The position numbers and the translations under genes are program-made. DNA of 64,000 nt from Toxorhynchites rutilus septentrionalis. Its lineage: Eukaryota; Arthropoda; Insecta; Diptera; Culicidae. A model generated the notes under the pieces. That model was not told where the DNA came from and did not search any database. It saw nothing but the letters and a program-made list of their open reading frames with translations. Location: contig NC_073746.1 in assembly GCF_029784135.1 (NCBI RefSeq), positions 50,986,393 through 51,050,392 of the forward strand, read 5' to 3'. This document shows, piece after piece, positions 33,441-45,119 of the stretch. The number at the start of each line of letters is the position of its first letter. Within the stretch, counting starts at the first letter, position 1.

Positions 33441-35913
33441 CGCGATCCAGATTTAGAATCCCTAGATAATTTGGATAATTTCGTACCGCGCAGTTCTCGA
33501 AATTTTTGGAAAAAAAATCACAAAAATTCTAAATAAAAGAGAGAAAAATGAATTTTAATCATCGGAATGTTTTTTTTGCGATGTAATTTGTTCTACAAAA
33601 TTCTTTTGATATTTTTGAATGAATGCTTGAATAATTTCCTATATTTTATTTTATAACCGAAAATTTTGTACGAAATAGGGAAAAAAATTTTGACCCTTTT
33701 CAAAAAGTTGTCTAATTCTTCTTGATTCAAGTAAACAAAGTTGCTTAAATGACTAATTATTCGCTGCAATCTGAGATGGTGCGAGATCCTCTTTGGAGTT
33801 GGCAGGAAATTTCTCCTCCATCAAAACCCAATCTAGCAAAAAAGTTTCCATAGGAAACGGTGAAGGATTCTTGTGAGATGACTTCTCGTCGAATTCTAAT
33901 TAACTAATTTCAACCCACTACGGCTTACCCTCAATGGACTGTTCTTGGCACCAAAACACTTCCATCGTCAACATCGTTTAACTACCTAGAGTTTCTAAAA
34001 AAGTGAAACTTATCTGATTTCTCTCATTGAAGAGAAGAGAAATATTTTACACTGCCCATCGAAATATGCCGCCTTATAAATAATGCTATTGACACTATCA
34101 GAGTGAGAACGATTAGGATTGTTTTTTGGTGAACATTGGTGAAGTGGGTGCTTTAATGATACTCATTCTTGTAGGTCAAGGTGAATTCCAGAATGATGCC
34201 TCAGAACACAATATCCTGATCAGGCTGATGAAAACTTTGATTAGTGCATTTCTTCTCACTTGGTTTTGAGAAAAGCAGCAAAAAGTAAACAGTAAAACCT
34301 TTCGAAATTCTGCGATTGTATTTATCCAAGAAGATACATTAAATTGCTCATAAAGAAATTAAATTACCGCAACTTCACCGCCTGCCTCCTATATCAGTAA
34401 TCGGCTTTCAAAGAAGCCATGGTCGCAATAAGTGGTAATTTTTTAAACGTTTTGGTCTTTTAGTACCCCAGTTTATGGTTACCTCCCGCTTCTTACTCTA
34501 ATTCGCTCCACAACCATTAAACCAATAAAAATGCAAACAAAGCTGCCGCTACAAATGGCAAATGGCACTGTAAGTTTGTCACAATTTTTAATTTTTTCGT
34601 TGTTGTTGTGAAACTACCTGTCGGTGAACAACTTTTCCAGCAGGTAAACCATGTTTCGAATACTACAGCACCGCCGTCGCCGCCAGCTACCGAATGGAGA
34701 TGGAATAAAAATATTTATGCAGGCAGAAAAATGTGGTGTCCCAGAGTATGTACCTACCATTTTTTTTTTTTTGCAACCGCCTTTTGTACTTCAACATGGA
34801 AAGTTAATTTGCCCATTCGGCTGCATTTGTGTAATTAAAATGCCGTTGAAGTTATGTTTCCGGTGCGGTGCACTGGGAAATAAACGGCCGCATCACGTTT
34901 TTTTAGTTTTTGTCGTTGTGAAGGTGGTCCAGTTTAGTTTGGTTTAGGAATGTAGGATGACTGCAATTACAGAACCCAGTTTTGACGCATTTTACCACCT
35001 CTGTAATTTATACAGTTTTTGCATACTGATAAAATTATAAAAGACTAAAAACTTTGAAGTGAAACCGTTTACCTTGGTAAACCTGCCAGATAACCTTCAA
35101 CCGTAAAGCTGGAATGTGTTTATGTATGCGATTCAGTATATACAGCTAATGTATACATGTGTCCCATGTATGAAGAAGCCCTCTATTTGTATCTACCATC
35201 TTTGAAGTTCAAACATACTTACAGTTATTTTCAAGTAGTTCGACGCATACATAAATGCGACGCGTAAAAATTTACATTATTGATGTTTCTTCGCGAAATT
35301 ACGTATACGAAATGTTACAGTTGATACTGAACATGCATCGAAATGCATATTTCTCGTTCGCTTGTGACGCGTATTATTTGTGATACGTTTCACTACACTC
35401 ACTCATCGACAAAGCTCCCAAAAAACATAGCATCACATAAAGCACAAAAGTAAACATTTATTCGGTGTATCCGTGCAACAAACATACCCCGAGGCCATAC
35501 GGGAATTCAGATTTATACCTTCGAGTAACATTGTGTATTCCGAAATATTTTGATTTTACGTTTGCGAATCAGCAGTTCTGCGAGCGGAGTCCGATGCTGG
35601 ACTCTGGTCTGTCTCCTGATTGGGGTTGTAGATAATCAGTCCCAGAGCAAATTAAAGGTTTGTATTTTTGTAAGTTAATTTGGTTACGCTTGTACATAGC
35701 TTTGTGCTTATTCAACCCGATTATTGAATTATGCACGCAATCCAAAACAGCGAAGTCAGAAAATGCTCTTTACTTTTTGAACATACCTCGTAACATTTTG
35801 ATTGTTTCTATTCTTCTATGTTAAGTGTGTCGATCACTTGTTAAATACTACACGTGAAACATTTTCTGTGTATCACATGGACAGGATGGATGTAATTCTG
35901 TTAAATAATGTTA
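33441..35913. other. Non-coding stretch
   Basis: No transposon or gene is recognised. A donor-like TTTCCAGCAG|GTAAACC lies at 34639 but has no partner. Overlapping open frames at 34608-34947 have no domain. Confidence 0.5.
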
Positions 35914-35921
35914 TTGTATGT

Positions 35922-36070
35922 TTTTTTTCTCTCTATCATAGTGACTTTCAACTCATTTCGGCTGGTTTGTCACTTTTACTTCCATTTTTGGAAGAATGTC
36001 GGGAGTGTGAATTAAACTCGTGATCTCTGCGTGAGAGTAATGGATGTTACCACTACGCCAGATCGCCTCC
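35922..36070 (-). mobile_element. tRNA-derived SINE, copy 1
   Basis: Read on the minus strand it begins GGAGGCGATCTGGCGTAGTG (box A region). It continues with GTAACATCCATTACTCTCAC and the box B core GTTTAATTC (canonical GTTCAATTC), and ends in ATAGAGAGAAAAAAAA. TTGTATGT on both sides (35914-35921 and 36071-36078) is the likely target duplication. It is homologous to 44382-44534. Confidence 0.8.
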
Positions 36071-36559
36071 TTGTATGTAAGTATCAGCCTACATTTTAAG
36101 ACATAACAACGTGTTTTGCGTGGAAAAATGTTCGTGAATACGTTGACACTTTCCTCTATGATCGCCTTCCCTATCGAAAAATCCAATCATTAACATGTTG
36201 AGCTCGCTTCGTTCACTGGAACCGGGTACTGATTTTCCCGACTGGTTCGCATCGGTCCCTGCGAACCATCAGTGAAATTTCCATTTTACGTCTACGTACC
36301 GAACGACAGTGATAAAGTCAGAAAACGATTTCTAAATCAGGTCATTGTCGGTCCGAACGAATTAATTAATTAGTTAATATTAATTAAATAATTAATATTA
36401 TTTCCAATAAATTATTCATTCATTTAAGTACAACATGAGGATACTGAAAGCTACATATTCAATTCTTTTGAAGGCAAGGATTCTTCTTGAGAACTATCCT
36501 CTCATAGTTCGCGTTACCTGAAAATCCAATAAGATGTGGCAAAAATACGATTTCAAATG

Positions 36560-36720
36560 CCATCCAATGAAATACAAATTTCTGTATTAATAAATCTGAA
36601 ATAAAATTTGGCATGTGGAAGTTTTAGGATGCAATAAATATTTCTATGGGGGTTAGATACTCCTCCCCCCTCTTAAGGGGGGCTGCTGTACAAATGAAAC
36701 ACAAATTTCGCCGATACGAT
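36560..36720 (+). repeat. Minisatellite monomer fragment
   Basis: One unit and part of the next of the 27751-28400 family: TTGGCATGTGGAAGTTTTAG, GCAATAAATATTTCTATGG, C/G runs, then GTACAAATGAAACACAAATT. 36361-36420 just upstream is almost pure A/T, with repeated TTAATTAA-like palindromes. Confidence 0.7.
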
Positions 36721-39053
36721 ACGCCCTTTTCAAAAGTTACACTTGAGTCAAAAAATTTCCAAATGCTGTGGAAAACTCATATTTCCTCCAACCCAAACGA
36801 AATACAAGCTTACATTCGAATCAAAAATAATCATGTTTTGTCATTTGTCGATTTCTTTTGGAATTGCTCTCCTGTACTGTTCTGTTCTTTATTTTTAAGA
36901 GGCTGTAAAATGCCCGTTTCATTCGCTTTTAAACATAACGGAGAGTGCTTGCACAATACCAGTGTCGGCCCTAGCTCCCAATGATATCTATTCAAGTCTT
37001 TGAAGATCATACATAGACAGATAGTCAGATAATCAGAAATTTTACAAAAAACCGTCAAATTATAATTACCGATCCGAGTGACCAGCGCTCTCCTGGCAAA
37101 AATAACATCGTCGGGGCACATGGACCGCATGTTCGCTAAATAAAAAGAAAAAAAAAACATTGTAACTTTAAATTTTTAGTTATTTAGTCTACGACAAATT
37201 AAAGGCGAATGAAAAATCAAGTTAAATGTCTCTATAACAAACAAAGAAGAATAAAGTTCATGAAAAATATATATTTTCCAGAGTACATTTTCTTTACAAA
37301 GTCTGCTTGTTCCCCTGCAACTCGCTATTGGAAGAATTTATATTCAACCAAAAGTTTTTGAATCAAATTTTCTCTTAAAATTCGAATGCTCTATATTGAA
37401 ATGCAATGATCTGTTACCTTCATAAAATCGCACAGTGGAACTTTGAATAAATGGAATATATTTACGGATTATAATCAGAGGAACCAAATATCACATTAGC
37501 TTTTAGTGAGCGATCTTCTATATTGCACCCTGAATAGTTTAAATTCAGTTGACTCACATCCGGAATAATTTCCGTACTTAAAATTCCCTTTCCGCTCCTA
37601 TTCTACAGTATCTCCCCTAATGCCATGCCGCACTAATTCATCATACGCTTTGATAAACAGAAACGAATTCGCTTCAATGCATTTTTCATCAATAAATTCT
37701 CCCGCTCGTGACACACACACACACACACACACTCAGCCCTTGTTTTCAAGGGTGGCCCGCAGCGCAACGGTCGGTTGCCGGCACAATGAAGCCATCTATA
37801 ATGTCCGAATATTTCCCCCAGAATTTTCACCACAATAATGCTATGCAGATTATTCGGAACCATTTGTTCTCTCCCGCCTGCGGCAAATAATATTCATCGC
37901 CTCCCAGGGAGCGATCGACCGCCCCTTCGATTGACGGTTTCCTCCCGGTCCCTCGTCCGCCGCGTTGAAAATGGGAGTGCAATTTTCGCCTTCACAGCGT
38001 ATGCATTCCGAGAAATAGTTGCGTCGGCATGTGTGGTATAAATATGCAACAATATTTTTGAGAAAATTCATAGGGCTGCCCGTTGCCGTTGCACCCATCT
38101 TGCTGAGGGGACGTTAAAACTATTCATGTTTTTTTTTATTTATTCAGCTTGATGTCAGCTGCCCCAGGAGAAGAGCTAGGAGCAACAATGTGGTGTTTCG
38201 TCCATTGTGATTGACAGTTGCAAAACATCACAGATACTTCAAATTTTACGTCCTCTCACTACGTATTCTCCTGGAGGTGTGTACACCCTATTTATGCAAA
38301 GAAACGCTTCTGCAAAACGGTCGCATAAAAAACCTCCCCATCTCCGTGAGATCCCACTTATCTCCTTTGTTCGATCGAAACGCTCTTCGCAAATCACATG
38401 GAACCGTCACTTATTGCCCGAATAAGAAGGGACTTCTTACGATGGTGACTCATCCATGGCCGTGCCGCAGCTTCCCTAGCTATGGAAGTTTGCTTCCCCT
38501 CCGTCATGACTGGAGTAAGTAAGTGGCTTCCAAGTTAGTCACAAAGCAAACGAAATCATCGCGTACTTTTTATTGTATTGCCCCATCGTTCGTAACTATA
38601 AATAAATATCATCTTTTATGGCTTTCAGCTTCATTGTTATGGTTTTGTTTTCGTTCTTTTTGTTTGAAATCGATAAGAGCGGTGTGTATTCGCTTTCGAG
38701 TTCGGTGGAGTACCCCGGTGATGAATTGGAAAATTTTGCCGATGGGGAGGGATATATTGTGACTTTTTTGTGCTTAGGAGTTGTAGCATTCGTTTAATTC
38801 GTAAGAAGGACTTTGCTAACTTCCCACAATGAGAAAGTGACCCAGACAGACGTGGAGAAGAATACACTTTTGGATTCTCTATGATCGGGGATGTTTTCGT
38901 CCTTTAGTGTTCCCAATTGTTTTAACATAAACCAGGAACCTGCATTCATCTGAACTTTATAGTTTTTGTAGCATTCTATTGTTGCGAGAATACATTCCGA
39001 TTACAACCAATTTCGGCATCTCGGGTGAACAGTGCGAGACTGCGAGTCACGAT
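36721..39053. other. Non-coding stretch
   Basis: No transposon is recognised. A (CA)n microsatellite lies at 37711-37732. 37600-38520 is GC-richer unique DNA with several short open frames on both strands, none with a domain. It could be intronic or intergenic host sequence. Confidence 0.5.
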
Positions 39054-39640
39054 TAGTGTTACCAATATATATGTACCGGGAAGGTTAAAAATCTTTTTCG
39101 TCTGTACTTATTATTTTGAATATGTGTACCTGAATATGTACCATTCAAATGTTTGCTGCATAAAAAAATTAAAACCATAAAAAAAATCATTTGTCGTCAA
39201 AAGCCTCAATTTACTCATTTGTTTGACGATGCTTGTAATTATTCTTTCTAAGTTTGGACTTCATAGTATCAGTCTCTAAAACATTCGAGCTTTATACGCT
39301 GTTTAATCAAATGTTTGTATTATTACGCTGTTTAATCAAATGTCAATATTGCGTTCATCGTGTCTTTGCTGAACCATTTTAAAAACTTAGTTTTGTTGCA
39401 GTCAGAAAACCCTCGATGGTTGTGAAGGAGTGAAGCATAGTAAGAATATGAAAAACGAGGAATCGGTTTCCTTCAGGCACCAGATTTTCAGCTATTTTTT
39501 CTGCACATGGAATGCTTTCTGTACCACTGATTTTATAACTAGGCAGGTTCACTATCAGGGCACGATATTTATTTTTCAGATCTTGCAAATTCCCATCGTA
39601 GAAACTGAAAGTAATCCTTTTGCTCGGAACTTTGCCAAGC
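39054..39640 (-). mobile_element. hAT relic, minus orientation
   Basis: TAGTGTTACC at 39054 is a decayed form of the CAGTGTTGCC terminus. TCTGTACTTATT and further GTACC motifs follow. The phrase CGCTGTTTAATCAAATGT occurs twice (near 39298 and 39328), and a variant lies at 43970. The transposase remnant below is inside. 40690-40800, with AAAAAATCTGTA motifs, may be the detached other side. Confidence 0.6.
39376..39612 (-). pseudogene. hAT transposase C-terminal fragment
   Basis: The minus strand reads FSFYDGNLQDLKNKYRALIV and, later, ILTMLHSFTTIEGFL. These match GFYNGNVQDVEN and VLTMPHSSATIEQFF in the hAT remnant at 42766-43290, so two independent copies support one protein. The LPHSSA..ER-like block is the hAT dimerisation region. 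Here it is altered (LHSFTTIEG) and the segment between is shortened, so it is a fossil. Confidence 0.7.
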
Positions 39641-39649
39641 TAGCTCACC

Positions 39650-40440
39650 TGTACCGTTTCTCAGGGTCGGCTTCCGATCTCGGGAGGACTCACACTAACA
39701 CGCGTAATCAAGAAAGACAATTGAACCCCACCGAAGTAGAAGGACTGGTCTTGTTGTGAATTAACTTAGGACTGGATTTACTGTAATAAGTTTTATTTTC
39801 GAGTTAGTAATACCCAGGTGCTCCGTTGTCGGCGGTCGTTGGGGTTGGGAAGAAGAAGGAGGAATAGCGTACCTTCTGTTGTTCTCGGTGATACCGGGGT
39901 GTCGGATTGATTCCACTTCCAGCTGCGTCTCACGGCCAATACCGTCCCTTTTGCTTGGTCCCAGCGATCGAAGACTGCTTCAAAACGCGGGGTGATGCTG
40001 CCTCGTGGGTGCGTCGGGTTCCCGAACGGCGGAATTTACTTTGCCCCGGGAAGGTCGATCCAATGGTGTTACCATCACAGCTTTTCCCCGTTAATCGTAG
40101 GCAGAACTCGTGTCATCAGGTGATGGCCCTGATACCCTCTGGTATCCGTTCTTGCACTCCTTGCGTACTTTGGCTTCACTGCTGCTCACTGTCTCCAAAC
40201 TTTTTTTTTCTCAACTCACGTCTATCTCGCTTTCTATCTTGGACCTTAATGCCCGATCCCACCGTTTCCGCTTCCCTCCTCGTTCCCCGTTCTTCTCCTC
40301 CTTTCTCTCTGTTCCATCCTTCCTGTTTCCGGTTACCGTCAGAGGCAGTGACAGTGACAGCTAGGCGGGATTGATAATTCATCCATGCGTTACCCCGTTT
40401 TTGCGGCACAGTGGGCTTGAGTTAGTGGGTACAATTTTTA
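39650..40440. other. GC-rich segment of unknown origin, possible LTR
   Basis: The segment stands out by base composition between two AT-rich hAT fragments. On the minus strand it carries an AATAAAAC polyadenylation-like motif near 39792 and purine-rich tracts near 40280. A solo LTR of a BEL/Pao or gypsy element inserted in the hAT relic would fit, but I could not place TG...CA ends or a target duplication. Open frames up to 155 codons show no domain. Confidence 0.3.
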
Positions 40441-40689
40441 TTGGCAAAAAATTACATTTAACGACAATTATCATTTAGACCAGTCACAAAAAAAAACAAA
40501 TTTTCTACAGAAAAAAACAAGCACAAAATTCTACAACGGTATTATTAAATTGTTCCGTATTAAGACGGTAACAAAACCTAGAAATGTTTGCAATATTGCA
40601 TTGATGTTTGTAAGATCGCAAAAGTTTCTAGGATTCAACATCCTAAATCATTGAAATTGAATCTTTTTCTTATCTGCTTGATCAACCCC

Positions 40690-40800
40690 ACGAGCCATAA
40701 ATTTGAAATTTAAAAAATCTGTATTCTGTACCCAAAAATTTGAAAAAATCTGTACCTTTGGATATAAATCTATCGAGAAATTTGTACTTACATGAATGTG
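40690..40800 (-). mobile_element. hAT sub-terminal fragment
   Basis: Repeated AAAAAATCTGTA and CTGTACC motifs match the sub-terminal repeats of the other hAT copies. It may be the second half of the relic at 39054, separated by the GC-rich segment. Confidence 0.45.
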
Positions 40801-42319
40801 ACTACAATTGGTCACGACCAGGAATATTTTTCAAGTAGTGAAAAAGATTGTGCACCAAGAAACTCGAAACTCTATTATATTATCCCCACAAGCTATACAA
40901 GCAGTGACTACTGGATTATCTTCATGAAGTAGAATATGATAGCGCATTTCGGAAGTAATAAAAGCATTTAAAAAAAATAAATTCATATGAATATAAAATT
41001 TTCTGGATATTCATGTGGCATGTGGAGGTTGATTTTATAGAATGATATTGAAGTTGTAGTGGAAACATATAGATTTTTCAAAATAATGATTAAGTAGAGT
41101 CAATTAAATATTATAATAAAATTATACAATTATAATTAAAATAAATAGATGATTTTTCATGGAGATTCCTCTGTGCACTAAACTCGGTAAATCCGACCTA
41201 TAGTTTTTACCTCTGAATCGAGTCTAACACAGGAAAACCTTGCCGAAATAATGTAGAAAATTACATCGAAAATCGAAATTTATATTATTTTTAAAGAACA
41301 TTACAAATGTCGAACCATGCATAGTATGATACAAGCATTAACTATCAGTATTGCCCATAACATGTACATTTGTACTCATGCTGCCCGGTTGGCACGTTCA
41401 ACACTAGGATTATGAACGTTTCTTATATACCTATCTCTACGAACACGCGTCATTTTGACCCAACGCACATATAACAACAATTAGGAAGCAATCTTAGTAT
41501 ATACTATGAGTAAAAAATGAAAATATGCAAAATTGAGGCTCACTATATCATTACTAATCCAAAAAATATTCTAATATTTCATTTTTCAACTCGAATTAAG
41601 CAACTAAAACTTTTAAAATCTCTTCTCACTTTGAGATCACTTGAAATTCTGTGTTTCATTCTTTCTATTTTTGCTTCGTGGCAACAGTTGTCCATCGCTT
41701 GTTTCATTCGAGATAACGATATCGGATAACGGAGATAGTGGATCAAATCGTCGGTATATTCCTATATATTATTCATATTTTAATGGTATTTACATGTTTA
41801 CATAAAATTTCGTCTTCATTACGATCGCGTCATATCTACTCATATCCGTAGAGATAGATATACCACATAGAGAATTTCGATATTTCAATACTTTCGAAAG
41901 AAATAGACTTCAATATATATTTACCTCGATCAATGGATAAATGTCATTACAAGAGATAAAATAAAAATGCAAACGGTTCTTGGAACTTTTCTTATAAAAT
42001 TCGAAATGCGTCGAAAAGACGCGTCCCGTAAACGTAGTGTTAAACACATCTCCTCTAAGAAACGATTGCTTTTCAGATTTCGAAAAAGACATAAAAGTCG
42101 TAAAAAGGCATTGACCATTAACATTAAAACAACGTCACCGACACCTATATTATGAATAAATGGTACTCAAATTTGAATACGGCTCCATACATCTAAATTG
42201 GCTCGAATACCATAATTGATCTTTTGAGAAATATAAATGGTAATGTGGATAACCATTATACGGAGAACGTTTCTAGAAAATTGAAAATAAATGGTTGAAG
42301 CGTTTCCCGATCTGAAAAA
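40801..42319. other. Non-coding stretch
   Basis: AT-rich, no recognised gene or element. Open frames near 41517 and 41910-42155 are short and without domains. Confidence 0.5.
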
Positions 42320-42466
42320 AGTGTTCTTTATGATTCATGCGTAAAGAGATGCATACAGATTTCATTCATATAAATTCGACATAAATCGGTTTAGTAGAAC
42401 TTAAGATATCGTGTACGCCAACTTGAAGAAACTAGTTTCGAGAAAAAACGCGTTTGAAGTTATGAC
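42320..42466 (-). repeat. Dispersed repeat interrupted by the hAT element (left part)
   Basis: 42320-42466 and 43540-43640 are inverse matches of 53365-53510 and 53275-53340. Landmarks are AGAGATGCATACAGAT, AAATCGG and CCTAAAGTTTAG. The 53.3-kb copy is continuous, so it represents the state before the hAT inserted. Confidence 0.6.
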
Positions 42467-43468
42467 CAGTACATACTGGAATGGTACAGATTTTTTTGTT
42501 GTTATTTTTGCTACAGATTCTGTACGGTACAGAGTACAGATTTTCATCAAAAAGTAAATATTGGTACAGATTTTTCCACGCGTGGAATTTCTTACATATG
42601 AACAGAACAACATTGAGGTAAATGGAGATCATTTAAAAATCGACAAGAATTTTAGGCTGGAATAGTAGCAGAAGAAATTATCAGAACAATGGGCAGCGAA
42701 ATGCAATGCATTTCAAAGGATATTTGTCGCAGTTTTTCGTAGAGCTGATCAAATAAATGAGAAAAAGATACGATTTTGATGATTCGACGCTCAAAACTGC
42801 GGCAATGTTGAATCCCATAAACTTTTCCAATTTGACCAGCATTAACGTTGTGTTAGAAGCGTTTCCAGGATTCTACAATGGCAATGTACAAGATGTGGAG
42901 AATTAATTCCGCACCCTATAGATAAAATTACTTCGTAAGGAAATCACAATTTCAGAAAACGAGCGTGTGCAGGGTTGGTGGACAAAAATTGAATGCGAAA
43001 AAAGAATTTACGGTTCGCTTGTTTTTTCGGCGCTACGTTGCCTTGTTTGTAACGTTCTCACTATGCCTCACTCCTCGGCAACTATCGAGCAATTTTTTTC
43101 TGATTATAATCAGAACAAAAATAAGAAAAAATGCTGAGCTTCGAAATCGGCTCAGAAACGATACGGTGAACGCTATTTTAACATTAAAAAATTTGGTCAA
43201 ACATCGTGGCGTCAGCTCGAAAAGTTTAATAAATGATAGTATGCAATCTAGATTCAGAAAAAGAACTATGCATGAGCATCATCAAACACACGAATGATTT
43301 CCAAATATAAATGTATATTGTAGTATATAAATGAGTAATTTTTCATGCTAATAAATTCATTTTTTTTCTCTGCAACGAATATTTTCCATGGTATAGATTT
43401 TTGGAAAAAAAGTACAGATGAGAAAGATGATTGACTCCTCTGGTACTGACTTAAATATGGCAACACTG
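42467..43468 (+). mobile_element. hAT element with 8-bp target duplication, decayed
   Basis: The right end is the inverse of CAGTGTTGCCATATTTAAGT. The left end begins CAGTACATACTGG. The 8-bp flanks are GTTATGAC (42459-42466) and GTTATGGC (43469-43476), one mismatch, and the left one fits the hAT preference nTnnnnAn. Sub-terminal TACAGATT motifs occur at both sides. At 1002 bp it is shorter than an autonomous hAT and retains only the transposase C-terminal half. Confidence 0.75.
42766..43290 (+). pseudogene. hAT transposase, C-terminal half, frameshifted
   Basis: Readable parts in order: RYDFDDSTLKTAAMLNP, INVVLEAFPGFYNGNVQDVE, two stops, ISENERVQGWWTKIECEKR, then CNVLTMPHSSATIEQFFSDY. A frameshift leads into AELRNRLRNDTVNAILTLKN and LVKHRG. 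The PHSSA block and the RNRL...ILTLKN motif are the hAT-family dimerisation domain. The N-terminal BED finger and the first catalytic residues are missing. It would have mobilised the CAGTGTTGCC family in this region. Confidence 0.8.
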
Positions 43469-44091
43469 GTTATGGCCGTAATAGGTTGTATACCGCATAC
43501 TAAAATGGCTATAACTCAGTAAATAATGGAATTTTCGTCCTTTCTAAGGTATATTGTTAAATGCCTAAAGTTTAGAAATATGAAAAAAAAAATTGATGTT
43601 TTCCAAATTCTAGACTAGAATACTGCCTTAATTGTTCCCAATACCTTAACCCTCAGATTCCGATCGTAAGTTCCACTACGATTCGTCCGAACAACAGTTA
43701 TACGTTCACAATCGTTTCAGTACATCATAACACAGTGTTGTCACATTTTCTTTCTTCTCTACTGGGTGGATTAAAAATCTTTTTTGTCTGTACTTTATTT
43801 TCAAGAGTATGTACCGAAATCTGTACCAAGTTTCAAAGAAAAATCTGTTTCATTAGCATACAGAATATTACTTAAGTTTCAAATTATTAATTTATTGATG
43901 ATGTTTACACGTTCTTCCTTAAATCAAACTGCATACTATAGGTCGTTAAAAATATCGAACTGCTCCACGCTGTTTAATTGAATATTTGGATCTCCATATC
44001 GTTTTGGATGAACCGATTGAAAATCCCGGCTTTATTGTTGTAGTTATTAGAAAAAAAAACGCTCGACGCTTTCCGAGAAGTGAGACATAAC

Positions 44092-44716
44092 CAGGGCTCG
44101 GCCAGGTCATATTCAACTGACAATAGTCAGGGGACTTCGTTTCTCTCTCTCATGTATCATGTATGCATGTATCAATGTGATACATGGGATAGACACAATA
44201 TCCATTACAAAAAGCTAATTTTAAAAACACTGTACAACCATCATGTTGAAATTATTGTTTCGCTTTTATTCTTTGACTACCACTACATATGAAAAAAGCG
44301 GGGAGTAGTATACCTGGTATTCTATTTACGTTGTGCATGTATCGATGTTTGAGTTCAAGGTGGGTAAACAATCAATTCGTATGGAGGCGTTCTGGCGTGA
44401 TGGTAACATCCATACCTCTCACGCAGAGATCACGAGTTCAATTCTCACTCCCGACATTCTTCCAAAAATGGAAGTAAAAGTGACGAACCAGCCGAAATGT
44501 GTTTTTGAGGGTCACTATAATAGAGAAAAAAAAAATCAATTCGTACGTTTATGGTGTAACTACTTTTTTGTATCAGAAATCAAGTTTTCGTTTCACTTAA
44601 TATGGACATTAAAGTTAAATTATTTACACGGGCAACGAGATTCATGTCAGGGGGAGTAGTAGTGGGGGATTGAAGTCAGTTTGAACGAAGAGGCAGATTT
44701 GTATTCATTCTTTATC
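44092..44716 (+). mobile_element. hAT-type MITE (CAGGGCTCGG family), right end missing
   Basis: It starts CAGGGCTCGGCCAGGTCATA, close to the left end of the complete copy at 57653. Later parts match too: TTCGTTTCACTTAATATGGA, GGCAGATTTGTATTCATT. Similarity stops near 44716 before the right terminal repeat. It lies within the element at 43733-44884 and contains the SINE at 44382. Confidence 0.7.
44382..44534 (+). mobile_element. tRNA-derived SINE, copy 2
   Basis: The SINE is 153 bp, with an 11-bp target duplication ATCAATTCGTA at 44371-44381 and 44535-44545. Box A (TGGCGTGATGG, 44393-44403) and box B (GTTCAATTC, 44436-44444) are spaced as in a tRNA gene, giving an internal RNA polymerase III promoter. 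The tail reads TATAATAGAG followed by nine A. Feilai is a known tRNA-related SINE of Aedes; whether this is that family needs comparison. Confidence 0.88.
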
Positions 44717-45119
44717 TTTCTCTTCTTCACATGTTAAAAATTCAACACTCAAAAAATCTGTACCCACCTATACTTTATGACAGAAATGAAATGTGTAATC
44801 TGTACTTTACAGAATCTGTATCAAAAAAAAAAACTCGCATAAATCTGTACCTTCCCAGATGAATCTGTAACTGTGACAACACTGACTCGTAGACCTTTTA
44901 TTCTTTCGAATTAAGTGATTATAATACCACTTTATTTTGCTCAAATACTTGTGCCCCAAACGTAATGCTCTAGTTTTCGAAACTTTTAACTTACACCCCA
45001 GTACAGAAATGAGAGACGTAGTCCTACTAAATTGTTTCATAAAAATATCCATTATTTTCTCGGTAGCTGGCTTTAGTGATCAATATCTCGCGTAATATCG
45101 ATATACAATATCAATGTTA

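Larger units (their letters stand above)
43733..44884 (+). mobile_element. hAT-type element with nested insertions
   Basis: CAGTGTTGTCACA at 43733 and its inverse TGTGACAACACTG ending at 44884 form a 13-bp terminal repeat, with TCTGTAC motifs inside both ends. The expected 8-bp target duplication is not seen (TCATAACA against ACTCGTAG), so the ends may come from two copies or the site may have been rearranged. A MITE and a SINE sit inside. Confidence 0.5.

Noticed and set aside
34608..34947. Overlapping frames near a CCAGCAG|GTAAACC donor-like site
   Set aside because: No matching upstream frame, acceptor or domain was found.
39907..40374. 155-codon plus-strand frame in the GC-rich island
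   Set aside because: Open frames occur on both strands because of composition; no domain is seen. The segment is better explained as an inserted repeat.
44393..44444. tRNA gene suggested by box A and box B
   Set aside because: No acceptor stem can be formed and the unit has an A tail and target duplication, so it is a SINE promoter.
44333..44659. Protein similarity between frames at 44333-44659 (plus) and 35953-36186 (minus)
   Set aside because: The shared peptide (PDILPKMEVKVTNQPK) is the translation of the same tRNA-derived SINE in both places, not a protein family.
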